A DNA stretch of 64,000 nucleotides from JAJAZB01 sp964244295 (GTDB lineage: Bacteria; Bacteroidota; Bacteroidia; Cytophagales; Spirosomataceae): contig CAXTIG010000002.1 in assembly GCA_964244295.1 (NCBI GenBank), positions 280,117-344,116 on the forward strand, in the 5' to 3' direction. The notes beneath the pieces were generated by a model. The model ran no database searches. It was not told where the DNA came from and was given only the letters and a program-made list of their open reading frames with translations. The translations under genes and the position numbers were made by a program. Below, piece after piece: positions 50,496-58,121 of this stretch; the first letter of the stretch is position 1, and each line of letters begins with the position of its first letter.

Positions 50496-50515
50496 GTGCA
50501 TGTAGAATTCATTCC

Positions 50516-50575
50516 GCATCCCTTCAAACAAAAATGCCCGGCTTTGCGGCCGGGCATTTTTGTTTGAAGGGATGC
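50516..50575. terminator. Bidirectional terminator with 27-base perfect arms
   Basis: GCATCCCTTCAAACAAAAAT continuing into GCCCGGC, exactly inverted on the right (50516-50542, 50549-50575), loop TTTGCG. The core is GC-rich with T-runs on both strands, typical of a terminator between convergent genes; the extended arms are longer than usual. Confidence 0.88.
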
Positions 50576-50577
50576 GC

Positions 50578-51702
50578 TCACCGTATTGATTCCTTCAACC
50601 AGTTGGCGATGAGTTGGAGCGCTTCCGGGGCAAAATCTTCTTTCAACGTAAAATATTCTGCCACCGTCCCATCCTTTGCCCGTTGGAACATGTGGTTCAG
50701 GCCGGACAACTGCTCCGTTTTCACGTTCAGATTTCCCCCTTTTTTCACGGCAACTTCAATGGCAGTCAGATTTTGTTGGGGATTCACCTGAACGTCGCGC
50801 GAGCCGTTCAAGGCCAGGACGGGGCATTTTACGCGCTGCCAATCGGTGGCCGGGTCATGGGTGATGAAGTAGCGAATCCATTCCAGGTTTGCAATGGTCA
50901 CCAACTGGGATATGACCGATTTTCGATTGATGGAATCAAGCCGCAATTGCTTGAGCTCCTGGACTGTGAGTTTCGTCTCCAACTGTTGAATGCTTGCCCG
51001 AATTGTTTTTCGCATCACAGCGGTGTCGCTACCCTCCCTTATCTGTTCAATCCAGGGTGTATAAAGCGTTTGAACATAGGTATCGGTCAGGGTGGAGTCA
51101 AATTTAAAGCTTCGCATCAGGTCATAATTCTGTTGAATTAGCACCTTACCGCCATCCACTCCGGCCCCGGCCAGTGACAGGACAAAAGCCACTTCTCGGT
51201 CATCAGCAGCGACCATCGCAGCAGCGTCGCCTCCTTCCGAATGTCCCGCCACGCCCACCCGTCGGGAGTCAATGGCTGGGTGAGCTCTCAAAAATATTAC
51301 CCCAGCCAGACCATCCAAAGCAGTATTTTTTGTCGTAACCTTCTCCGCATTTTTTCCAGCAGATGAGCCTCCCACGCCACGGTCATCGAAGCGCAACACA
51401 GCGAAACCACGGGCGCTCAAGTACTCGGCTAAGGCTTTGTAGACCCTCGGTCCGGTTTTGATAGCGGGAGAGATTCCGTCGCGGTCTTCGGGTCCGGAGC
51501 CTGAAATGATCACCAGCGCCGGAAACCGCTTCCGTGTCGGGTCGTTCGGAATTGTGAGCGTACCGGTCAACTTCACCGAATCAGTGTGGTTCCAGTAACA
51601 CACTTCTTCGGCGCGAAACGAAGTCGTGTCGCTGGGATTTGGTTTCTGGGCGAGCATGGGCAGGGCCAGCAGCAAGCTGACCAAGCTAGTTAGGATTTTC
51701 AT
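50578..51702 (-). CDS. Secreted alpha/beta hydrolase (dienelactone-hydrolase-like)
   Basis: 374 residues with a signal peptide (1-18, LTSLVSLLLALPMLAQ). The nucleophile elbow is VGVAGHSEGGDAAAM, preceded by the oxyanion region ALVIISGSGPEDRDG; an acid in LALNGSRDVQVN and a His in LSGLNHMFQ complete the triad. The N-terminal strand pair CYWNHTDSVKLTGTLTIP is typical of this branch of exported acyl hydrolases. Its substrate is unknown. It precedes the SdpI gene by about eight bases on the same strand, so it may be in that unit. Confidence 0.85.
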   Translation of the reverse strand: MKILTSLVSLLLALPMLAQKPNPSDTTSFRAEEVCYWNHTDSVKLTGTLTIPNDPTRKRFPALVIISGSGPEDRDGISPAIKTGPRVYKALAEYLSARGFAVLRFDDRGVGGSSAGKNAEKVTTKNTALDGLAGVIFLRAHPAIDSRRVGVAGHSEGGDAAAMVAADDREVAFVLSLAGAGVDGGKVLIQQNYDLMRSFKFDSTLTDTYVQTLYTPWIEQIREGSDTAVMRKTIRASIQQLETKLTVQELKQLRLDSINRKSVISQLVTIANLEWIRYFITHDPATDWQRVKCPVLALNGSRDVQVNPQQNLTAIEVAVKKGGNLNVKTEQLSGLNHMFQRAKDGTVAEYFTLKEDFAPEALQLIANWLKESIR

Positions 51703-51709
51703 CGGAGCA

Positions 51710-52414
51710 TCAGGCAGTTTGAGTCGGTTTGATTTGCTCCTCCCGGTACACCCGGTAGGAATAGTAAAACGTGTAGAGCGTCAGGCCCATCAGGAAGCAC
51801 ACGGCGACCAGCATTTTCGCGACTTCACCGGGAACGAGCGCCACGGGCAGCAGGGCAACCAAACTGCCCCAGAACATCAGTTTCCCACCCCGGCGGTGGG
51901 TTTTGCGCCAGACGACTTCGTTTTCGAGCGCCCAAGGAGTGCGGAAACCCGCGAAGTAATTGGGTTTGATGCTCGTCAGGTAATTACCCAGCAGTGCCGT
52001 AAGGCCCAGCACCGCGAAGGGAATCAGTTCCATCATCTGGCGCGGGTTGCCCGTTTCGGCCATTCGGATCACGCTAACCCCCACCACAGCCAGCAGGAGG
52101 CAGGTTCCCAAGCCAATCATTTGCAAAGCCTTCGCCGATTGAAACAGGTTCTTTTTCGGGTCGATTCGGGGCAGGAACTGAAACAACAGCATCAGTCCCG
52201 CCCCGACTACTCCGAGAATGATGACGAGCAGGAATAGTTCGTTACGGTCACCGTAGCGGTTTACGGTTTTTAAGTCCAGGCTGTACTGCATCGGAATGCG
52301 GTCGGGCAGGTGATTCCAGACGGCGAGCAGGTAGCCCAGCGGAGCAAGGGCGATCAGGCAGGCCAGCGGGGTAATCCAGCGGCGGGTGCGGGGGTTTTCG
52401 GGTTCAAGATTCAT
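51710..52414 (-). CDS. SdpI/DUF1648 family membrane protein
   Basis: 234 residues with about six membrane helices. The N-terminal DUF1648 domain is visible (ALAPLGYLLAVWNHLPDRIP followed by MQYSLDLKTVNRYG) and the SdpI signature NYFAGFRTPWALENEVVWRKTHRRGGK follows in shorter pieces: FAGFRTPWALEN and VWRKTHRRGG. In Bacillus, SdpI confers immunity to a killing factor and signals to SdpR. It is coupled to an ArsR/SdpR-like repressor gene (5 bases between them). I start at MNLEPENPRTRR (52414). No toxin gene accompanies it here. Confidence 0.88.
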   Translation of the reverse strand: MNLEPENPRTRRWITPLACLIALAPLGYLLAVWNHLPDRIPMQYSLDLKTVNRYGDRNELFLLVIILGVVGAGLMLLFQFLPRIDPKKNLFQSAKALQMIGLGTCLLLAVVGVSVIRMAETGNPRQMMELIPFAVLGLTALLGNYLTSIKPNYFAGFRTPWALENEVVWRKTHRRGGKLMFWGSLVALLPVALVPGEVAKMLVAVCFLMGLTLYTFYYSYRVYREEQIKPTQTA

Positions 52415-52418
52415 CGGA

Positions 52419-52727
52419 TTACTTGGTTGAGGGGTGAATGGACGCTTTTTCGGGAACAATCGGCGTTTCGGGTGCCGCTTTCAGTTTGAACATCCAGGCC
52501 AGCACTTCGTCGAGCACGGTCGTGTTGAGTGAGTAAATCACGTTTTGCCCGCGCTTCACGCTCGCCACCAGATCGGCCTGCCGCAGTAAATCGAGGTGGT
52601 GGGAAATGCTCGGTTTGGTCATATCAAATTGCTCGGCGATCTCCCCCGCCGAGCGGTCGCCGTCGCGGAGGAGTTCGAGGATTTGCCTTCGGGAAGGGTC
52701 ATTGAGGGCTTTAAAAAGAGCGTTCAT
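52419..52727 (-). CDS. ArsR/SdpR-family autorepressor
   Basis: 102 residues. A winged HTH of the ArsR/SdpR type: MNALFKALNDPSRRQILELL, the recognition helix region SAGEIAEQFDMTKPSISHHL and wing LVASVKRGQNVIYSLN. No metal-binding cysteines, as in SdpR. It starts at 52727, and two operator-like dyads lie at 52746-52761 and 52788-52803 between it and the next gene, supporting autoregulation of the SdpR-SdpI pair. Monocistronic with SdpI. Confidence 0.9.
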   Translation of the reverse strand: MNALFKALNDPSRRQILELLRDGDRSAGEIAEQFDMTKPSISHHLDLLRQADLVASVKRGQNVIYSLNTTVLDEVLAWMFKLKAAPETPIVPEKASIHPSTK

Positions 52728-52745
52728 CGTGCCTGTGTTAAAGAG

Positions 52746-52803
52746 TTAGACAAATGTCTAATTATGTTTCCTGAAAACAATAGATAATTAGATAAACGTC
52801 TAA
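52746..52803. promoter_or_regulatory. Two SdpR-type operator dyads
   Basis: TTAGACAAATGTCTAA (52746-52761) is a perfect palindrome and TTAGATAAACGTCTAA (52788-52803) a close copy, 26 bases apart. Both are in the A/T-rich region upstream of the repressor gene. The rest of the 399-base gap is the palindrome at 52893 and the leader of the repair operon. Confidence 0.75.
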
Positions 52804-52892
52804 TTATTTTTTTGAACGGTAGAATTGGTTTGGTTTTGAAATCGGATGGTGTTAAGGAGAACCTGTCTTTCTTTCCCGGCTGTTCCACCGGG

Positions 52893-53008
52893 GCTGTCAT
52901 CCTGAAAGGACCCCGGCATGGAATGCTTGTTGGACGACCGGGTAGTTTCTTGAAAGGGATCGGTAGTCCGACAAGCATTCCATGCCGGGGTCTTTCCAGG
53001 ATGACAGC
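52893..53008. repeat. Palindromic dispersed repeat, TGTCATCC family (copy 5)
   Basis: 48-base inverted arms with about five mismatches (52893-52940, 52961-53008). The arm begins GCTGTCATCCTGAAAGGACC, has a distinct middle GGCATGGAATGCTTG and ends TTGGACGACCG, shared with copy 1. It lies between the SdpR gene and the repair operon. Confidence 0.82.
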
Positions 53009-53126
53009 CAAGAGAGAAATGTCTCTGAATTTCATCTCCGCTTCATCGCTAAATTCAGGTCAGCAAGAATCGGATTTCGGGCGCGGGCTTACCGCTGTAA
53101 ATTTGTTTCAACCAATCAGCCAATCC

Positions 53127-54002
53127 ATGACGACGCACCAATCCCAGGCCGCCCTTGATTACGCCCGCATCGAAAAAGCACTTCTGTTCATCGAACAAAA
53201 TGTGAACCAACAACCCAGTCTGCGGGAGATTGCCGAGGCCGTCAACCTTTCCGAATTTCACTTCGAGCGCTTGTTTACCCGCTGGGCGGGCACGTCGCCG
53301 CAGCGGTTTCTAAAATTTTTGACGAAAGAATACGCCAAGGGCCTCATTGCCAACCAGCACGACGTGTACGAAGTCACCGACGCGGCGGGGCTTTCGAGCA
53401 CCAGCCGCCTCCACGACCTGTTCGTCACCTACGAAGCCATGACGCCCGCTGACTACCGCCGTCGGGGCGACGGCCTGACCATCCGCTATGGCTACGGCGA
53501 AACGCCCTTCGGCGGGGCTTTCCTGGCTTTCACCGAACGGGGTCTGCTCGAACTGGGCTTTGTTTCGGAAGAAGAACGAATTGTTGCCCTCGACACACTC
53601 CAGACCGAATTCAGCCAGGCACGGTTTGAGGAAGACCTGCCAGCAACCAGTCAGTACCTGGATGAACTCTTCCCGGCCCCCGAAGTCGGTACCCGTAAAC
53701 CCCTGCACCTGCTGCTGCGCGGTACCAATTTTCAAATTAAAGTCTGGGAAGCGCTGCTGAACATCCCGGCGGGACGGGTATCCAGTTACGATGACGTGGC
53801 GGCGCGAATCGGCCAGCCGGGAGCCTCGCGGGCCGTCGGGTCGGCCATTGGGGCCAATCACCTCGGCTACCTGATTCCCTGCCACCGGGTGATTCGTAAA
53901 ATCGGTGAAACGGGCGGTTACCGCTGGGGTGGCACCCGCAAACGCGCAATGTTGGGCTGGGAAGCGGCCCGTACCCCTCTTTTTTCTCCCCTACCCGCCT
54001 GA
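53127..54002 (+). CDS. AraC-type regulator fused to O6-alkylguanine-DNA alkyltransferase (Ada-like)
   Basis: 291 residues. Residues 10-110 are an AraC HTH domain (LFIEQNVNQQPSLREIAEAV, HFERLFTRWAGTSPQRFLKF, ASRL-like second helix). Residues 195-285 are the alkyltransferase: FQIKVWEALLNIPAGRVSSY, then IGANHLGYLIPCHRVIRKIG with acceptor Cys252 in PCHRV, and GGYRWGGTRKR. Unlike E. coli Ada it has no N-terminal zinc domain, but a separate gene two steps downstream encodes one. It therefore combines regulator and O6-repair activities. The stop overlaps the next start (TGATG). I start at MTTHQSQAALDY. Confidence 0.93.
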   Translation: MTTHQSQAALDYARIEKALLFIEQNVNQQPSLREIAEAVNLSEFHFERLFTRWAGTSPQRFLKFLTKEYAKGLIANQHDVYEVTDAAGLSSTSRLHDLFVTYEAMTPADYRRRGDGLTIRYGYGETPFGGAFLAFTERGLLELGFVSEEERIVALDTLQTEFSQARFEEDLPATSQYLDELFPAPEVGTRKPLHLLLRGTNFQIKVWEALLNIPAGRVSSYDDVAARIGQPGASRAVGSAIGANHLGYLIPCHRVIRKIGETGGYRWGGTRKRAMLGWEAARTPLFSPLPA

Positions 54003-54697
54003 TGTCATTCCCACCCACCCACTGGACCCGTTACCGCGAGCAACTCGACGCGGAAGGGTGCGTAATCGTGCCCTCCGTGTTCGACGTGCCAACCTGCCAG
54101 CAACTCATCGCGGCGTATGCGGACGACTCATTTTTCCGAAAAACCATTTCGATGGCCCAGCACCAGTACGGAGTGGGTGAATACAAGTATTTCCAGTATC
54201 CGCTACCCGATCCCGTACAGCGGCTGCGTACCGACTTGTACCCGTACCTGGCACCCCTGGCCAACACCTGGATGCAGCGGCTCAACAGCTCGGTTCAGTT
54301 TCCTGAAACCCACCCCGAATTGCTGGACCGTTGCGCCGAAGCTGGCCAACTCCGCCCGACTCCCCTGCTACTGCGCTACGAAACGGGCGGCTACAACGCC
54401 CTGCATCAGGATTTATACGGTGAAGTGTATTTCCCCTTCCAGGCGCTCATCGTCCTCAGCGAGTCGGGAGTGGATTTCGAGGGCGGAGAATTGGTGCTGA
54501 TCGAGCAGCGCCCGCGCGTTCAGTCTAGGGCCATCGTGTTGACACCCCGGCGCGGGGATTTGGTGATTTTCACCACGCAGTTCCGGCCCGTCCGGGGTAC
54601 GCGGGGGCACTACCGCGTGACGATGAAACACGGCGTCAGCCCGCTGCGGAGTGGGCTGCGGTACACGCTGGGGGTGATTTTTCACGATGCAAAGTGA
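54002..54697 (+). CDS. 2OG-Fe(II) oxygenase of the repair operon
   Basis: 231 residues. The 2OG oxygenase set is HxD in GGYNALHQDLYGEVY (His135, Asp137), the distal His in VTMKHGVSPLRSG (His210) and a following Arg. Because it lies between an alkyltransferase and an Ada zinc-domain gene, an AlkB-like direct reversal of alkyl damage is likely, but sequence resemblance to AlkB is modest and the N-terminus (VIVPSVFDVPTCQQLIAAY) resembles prolyl-hydroxylase-type proteins. The gene overlaps both neighbours or nearly so, which is strong evidence for an operon. Cytoplasmic. Confidence 0.85.
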   Translation: MSFPPTHWTRYREQLDAEGCVIVPSVFDVPTCQQLIAAYADDSFFRKTISMAQHQYGVGEYKYFQYPLPDPVQRLRTDLYPYLAPLANTWMQRLNSSVQFPETHPELLDRCAEAGQLRPTPLLLRYETGGYNALHQDLYGEVYFPFQALIVLSESGVDFEGGELVLIEQRPRVQSRAIVLTPRRGDLVIFTTQFRPVRGTRGHYRVTMKHGVSPLRSGLRYTLGVIFHDAK

Positions 54698-54720
54698 TTT
54701 TCCACTCCGAACTTCCACCA

Positions 54721-54960
54721 ATGAGCGAGCCGGGTGAAACCTGGGAATGGCTGCAAAAGCAAGGCTTTACGCTCGGTGGTAACCGCCGCCTGCGTACCTA
54801 CGGGCGGTTGAATTGCGCCTCCGGAAAACGATTGAACCAAAAAAACCGCGTTTTTTTCCGAGCCGAAACCGAAGCAATTGCTCAGGGTTACCGGCCCTGC
54901 GGACATTGTTTCCCCGAAGCGTACCGGCATTGGAAAGCCACCCGTTTCGGAGGTCACTAA
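54721..54960 (+). CDS. Stand-alone Ada-type zinc-binding domain, three of four cysteines
   Basis: 79 residues. The N-terminal methyl-phosphotriester-repair domain of Ada appears as a separate gene: TYGRLNCASGKRLNQKNRVF (Cys32) and YRPCGHCFPEAYRHW (Cys60, Cys63). In Ada the zinc is held by four cysteines; the position of the second (four after the first) is Lys here, so one ligand is missing or replaced. Small proteins of this type are frequent in Bacteroidota. It follows the oxygenase gene directly; a GTG at 54694 overlapping that gene's stop is an alternative start. Function could be damage sensing rather than repair. Confidence 0.7.
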   Translation: MSEPGETWEWLQKQGFTLGGNRRLRTYGRLNCASGKRLNQKNRVFFRAETEAIAQGYRPCGHCFPEAYRHWKATRFGGH

Positions 54961-55004
54961 AAAAAGCGGGTTGCCCAACGTATGCGTTGGGCAACCCGCT
55001 TTTT
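54961..55004. terminator. Bidirectional terminator with 20-base perfect stem
   Basis: AAAAAGCGGGTTGCCCAACG exactly inverted after a TATG loop, between the repair operon and the convergent M14 gene. Confidence 0.9.
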
Positions 55005-55017
55005 GAATTCGTCTGCG

Positions 55018-57555
55018 TTAGTTACCCGTCATAAACACGGCATTGGCGAACAACAATTTGCCGTTGTACCAAAAGCCCCGGAACAGGGGATTGTTGACCA
55101 GGTAAATCACCTGACCCCGGCCCATATCCTGCACCCCGAAGGCTAGCGTATTCTCCAGTTTCTTCCGAGCACCTTTGCCCGCAAACCCGGCAACGAGGTC
55201 ATTTTTCTTCAACACCCCCACGTTCCAGCCCTCTTTGAGGTAAGCGTAGTTGGTGGTTTGGAGCACGAGGCTGTGGTAGAAATTGGCGTAGCCGAAGGCC
55301 AGCGGGTGGGTGGCGTCCATCGCGACCCGGTAGATGCTGCCGGGGGTTTCTTCGGTCACCGCGTCGCGCTCGCGATCACCGTAGGCCTTGAGCGAATCTT
55401 CCGGCTTCTTTTCATCCTTTTTGGCTTTCGGATCTTTCTCCTCTTCTTTTTGCTTCAACTCAAAGCCTTCTTTCCCAACCAGCGAGCCGAGCGCCCCTTC
55501 CATTGCGATGAGTTTTCCACCTCCCTGCACCCAGGCTTTGAGCACGGCCAGACTGCGCTCGTTGAGCATCCGGGCGTAGTTGCCGCTGGGCATCACCAGT
55601 ACGTCGAAATCGCTCATTCGGGCGGTGGCAAACTGCTCGGTGCTGACCAACGTGACGGGGTACTGAATTTCGCGGTCGAAGTAAAACCAAACCTCGCCCA
55701 GCGCGTAGGGCGAGGTGCCCTCTCCGGCCAGCACGGCCACGCGGGGGGCCTTGAGTTGCATCACCGAGTTGGAGCCAAAATCGGCCCCTTTCGTGACAAA
55801 CCCCGTGGAGACTGGAATGGCCGCGATGCCGTGATCGCGGGATTCTTCGCGGATAATCTCGTCGAAACGGTCGCCGAGGCGGGTATTTTCGGCGCGGGTT
55901 AGGATGAGCGTTCCGGCTCCGTACGACTGCCCGTCGATTTCAAAGGGCTTTTCGGCGGCGCGGGCGCGGACCTTATTTCGCAGCAAATGAGCCAATAATT
56001 GTGCATCTCCGTGTGATTGCCAGCGAACCAGGTAGGCGTAGGGCTTTTGAATGGTTGGGTTTTGAGTTGTTGAATTGTTGACCACTGGTCTCGTGCCGGG
56101 ATTGATGCGTTCCTTCACGGCGTAGGCTTTCAGGCCGTAGGCGTAAGGCAGTGACCAGGACGTGATGTCGTAGGTAACGGAGTCTTCCAGCACCGACTTG
56201 GGTTCCATCAGGATTTTGAGCATCGTCGAGCGCGGCTGGTAGAGGTTCAGCACCAGGTCTTCCGGCTCCAGTTTAAAGGGTTCCGTTTTGTCGGTCTGGA
56301 AGGCGTAGCCGCTCGCCTGACCTTCTCGCCCAGCGTAGCCGAACTGAAAGCCTTGTTTTTCCAGGTATTTCGCAAACGCCTTCACCTTGCCCTCGTCGCC
56401 TTTGGTTTTGATCACGTACGATTTGTAGGTGCCGACCGGATTCGTTTTCGATTGGTCAAAAAACTTCACGAACTCGCTCAACACCTTGTCGGAACGGGCC
56501 GAAAGCGCTTCCATCGAGGCCACACTCGCCGCCACGTGGTGGCTGATTCGCTCGCGCAGGGTGAGGGTGTCGCCGTCGTCTTTGGCCACGCCCAGACCCG
56601 CGAAGCCCGAACCGCCCTGCTCGTAGGTCATGCCGATGGCCCCGTTGTAGGTGGGGTACGTATCTCCGTAGCTGGGATAGAACAGGTCGAAATTTTCGCG
56701 GGTGAAGTACAGCCAGCCATTTTTATCGAAATACTTGCGGTTGTACTCGCCGATGGTCTGTTGAAATTCGCGTTGCCAGGGCGTGATGGCCTCGTGGTAG
56801 GGCTTGGCGGCGGGCGAGAAATAGTAAGGCGCATTGGCCCCCATTTCGTGAAAATCGGCGTGAAGGTGGGGCATCCACTGCTGGTACACCGCCGTGCGGC
56901 TTTGAGATTCGCGCTGCACCTGCCAGGCCCAGTCGCGGTTGAGGTCGTAGAGGTAGTGGTTCATCCGCCCACCCGGCCAGGGTTCGCGGTGTTCCCAGGC
57001 GTTGGCGTTGGGGTTAAACACCCGGCCCACCTTCTGGTTGTACCAGTTCACGTAGCGGTCGAAGCCGTCGGGGTTGGCGCAGGGGTCGAGCATCACGACC
57101 GTATTCGAGAGGATGGTTTTGCTGGTGGGGTTTTTGGCGTCGAGCAAATCGTACAACACCTGCATCACGGCTTCCGACGAGACGGCCTCGTTGCCGTGAA
57201 TGTTGTAGTTGAGCCAAGTAATTGCCACCGATTTCGCCGTTGGCTGGCCGTCGAGCAGGCCGATGCTCTTGAGGTTATTCGTCCGAATCTCCTCTAATTT
57301 CGGAAAGTTTTCTTCCGATGCCACCACCACCACCATCAAGGGGCGGTTTTCGTAGCTCGACCCGTAGGGAACGACCTTCACCTGTTTCGGAAATTGACTG
57401 GCCAGGTACTGTAAGTAGCCGACGACCCGGTGGTGCGGGGTAAACTGGGTGCCGAGGCGATAGCCGAGGTAGGTATCGGGGGTCTGAACGGCAGTTTGAG
57501 CGAAGGCGAGGTGAGTAGAAAGTACGAGTAAAAACAGCGTGTACGTTTTTTTCAT
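55018..57555 (-). CDS. Secreted M14 zinc carboxypeptidase, large
   Basis: 845 residues with signal peptide (1-20, LFLLVLSTHLAFAQ). The M14 zinc ligands are His120 and Glu123 in NYNIHGNEAVSSE and His236 in PHLHADFHEMG. The C-terminal half has a further domain with strands and a Lys/Glu-rich segment (KQKEEEKDPKAKKDEKKPED), typical of large Bacteroidota M14 proteins that end in a D-amino-acid or peptidoglycan-related region. The start is the ATG at 57555; a TTG 15 codons upstream is possible but unlikely. A -7 element (TATCTTTG) lies 43 bases upstream. Monocistronic. Confidence 0.9.
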   Translation of the reverse strand: MKKTYTLFLLVLSTHLAFAQTAVQTPDTYLGYRLGTQFTPHHRVVGYLQYLASQFPKQVKVVPYGSSYENRPLMVVVVASEENFPKLEEIRTNNLKSIGLLDGQPTAKSVAITWLNYNIHGNEAVSSEAVMQVLYDLLDAKNPTSKTILSNTVVMLDPCANPDGFDRYVNWYNQKVGRVFNPNANAWEHREPWPGGRMNHYLYDLNRDWAWQVQRESQSRTAVYQQWMPHLHADFHEMGANAPYYFSPAAKPYHEAITPWQREFQQTIGEYNRKYFDKNGWLYFTRENFDLFYPSYGDTYPTYNGAIGMTYEQGGSGFAGLGVAKDDGDTLTLRERISHHVAASVASMEALSARSDKVLSEFVKFFDQSKTNPVGTYKSYVIKTKGDEGKVKAFAKYLEKQGFQFGYAGREGQASGYAFQTDKTEPFKLEPEDLVLNLYQPRSTMLKILMEPKSVLEDSVTYDITSWSLPYAYGLKAYAVKERINPGTRPVVNNSTTQNPTIQKPYAYLVRWQSHGDAQLLAHLLRNKVRARAAEKPFEIDGQSYGAGTLILTRAENTRLGDRFDEIIREESRDHGIAAIPVSTGFVTKGADFGSNSVMQLKAPRVAVLAGEGTSPYALGEVWFYFDREIQYPVTLVSTEQFATARMSDFDVLVMPSGNYARMLNERSLAVLKAWVQGGGKLIAMEGALGSLVGKEGFELKQKEEEKDPKAKKDEKKPEDSLKAYGDRERDAVTEETPGSIYRVAMDATHPLAFGYANFYHSLVLQTTNYAYLKEGWNVGVLKKNDLVAGFAGKGARKKLENTLAFGVQDMGRGQVIYLVNNPLFRGFWYNGKLLFANAVFMTGN

Positions 57556-57597
57556 GAACGGGCAGGTTTTGTAATTTTCCAAGTGAATACCGGTTTT

Positions 57598-57605
57598 CAA
57601 AGATA
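57598..57605 (-). promoter_or_regulatory. -7 promoter element TATCTTTG for the M14 gene
   Basis: Exact TAnnTTTG match on the minus strand, 43 bases upstream of the ATG at 57555. Confidence 0.5.
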
Positions 57606-57676
57606 CCGAGCGGGGGCGAAATTGAAGAATTTTAAAAAAATTTTCGGCCTCCGTTTTCTAATTCACCCCAAAAGCC

Positions 57677-57684
57677 TACTTTTG
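57677..57684 (+). promoter_or_regulatory. -7 promoter element TACTTTTG for the tRNA-Glu pair
   Basis: Exact TAnnTTTG match, 18 bases before the first tRNA base. Confidence 0.6.
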
Positions 57685-57702
57685 CACCACCAAAATCAAA
57701 AC

Positions 57703-57774
57703 GGTCCGTTCGTCTAGGGGTTAGGACGTATCCCTTTCACGGATGAAACACGGGTTCGATTCCCGTACGGACTA
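57703..57774 (+). tRNA. tRNA-Glu (anticodon TTC), copy 1
   Basis: Cloverleaf visible: acceptor GGTCCGT/ACGGACT (first pair G-T), D arm CGTCTAGGGGTTAGGACG, anticodon loop CTTTCAC (TTC) between ATCC and GGAT, T loop TTCGATT. CCA not encoded. Confidence 0.92.
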
Positions 57775-57789
57775 CAAAAAAAGTAAACA

Positions 57790-57861
57790 GGCCCGTTCGT
57801 CTATCGGTTAGGACAGATCCCTTTCACGGATCAGAGAGGGGTTCGATTCCCCTACGGGCTA
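57790..57861 (+). tRNA. tRNA-Glu (anticodon TTC), copy 2
   Basis: Cloverleaf visible: acceptor GGCCCGT/ACGGGCT, anticodon loop CTTTCAC between GATCC and GGATC, T loop TTCGATT. The body differs from copy 1 at several positions, so it is not a recent duplicate. The gap between the two is 15 bases, and they are likely cotranscribed. Confidence 0.92.
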
Positions 57862-57896
57862 CAATTTCGTATACAAATCGGTATACACCGTGAAAC

Positions 57897-57933
57897 AAAA
57901 AGCGCTGGACCTCAAGGGTTCGGCGCTTTTTTT
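57897..57933 (+). terminator. Terminator after the tRNA-Glu pair
   Basis: Stem AAAAAGCGC/GCGCTTTTT with an internal GGACC/GGTTC-like helix, then a T-run. Just upstream (57869-57886) the word GTATAC occurs twice. Confidence 0.8.
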
Positions 57934-57963
57934 GTCAGTTTGTGGGTCAACGTTCCCGGAAAG

Positions 57964-58104
57964 ATGTTGACTTGTTTGTCAAAATCTCTCCCTGATTTCG
58001 TTCCCTTTCGCGATAGCCGGGTAAGGCGACTAGTGCTGGGCTACAAAAGCCCCGAACCGCTTGAGAAGGAGAAGTCCACAAAACCGGCAAGTTCAGTGCG
58101 TTGA
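57964..58104 (+). pseudogene. Possible IS3-type transposase C-terminal remnant
   Basis: A 46-codon frame that ends RRLVLGYKSPEPLEKEKST. The stretch LGYKSPEPLEKE resembles the conserved C-terminus of IS3-family transposases (LGYxSPxxFE). No other part of a transposase is seen in the flanks, so at best a remnant. It ends inside the leader of the cysteine desulfurase gene. Low confidence. Confidence 0.25.
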
Positions 58105-58121
58105 TACCCCCGGCCACCCCC

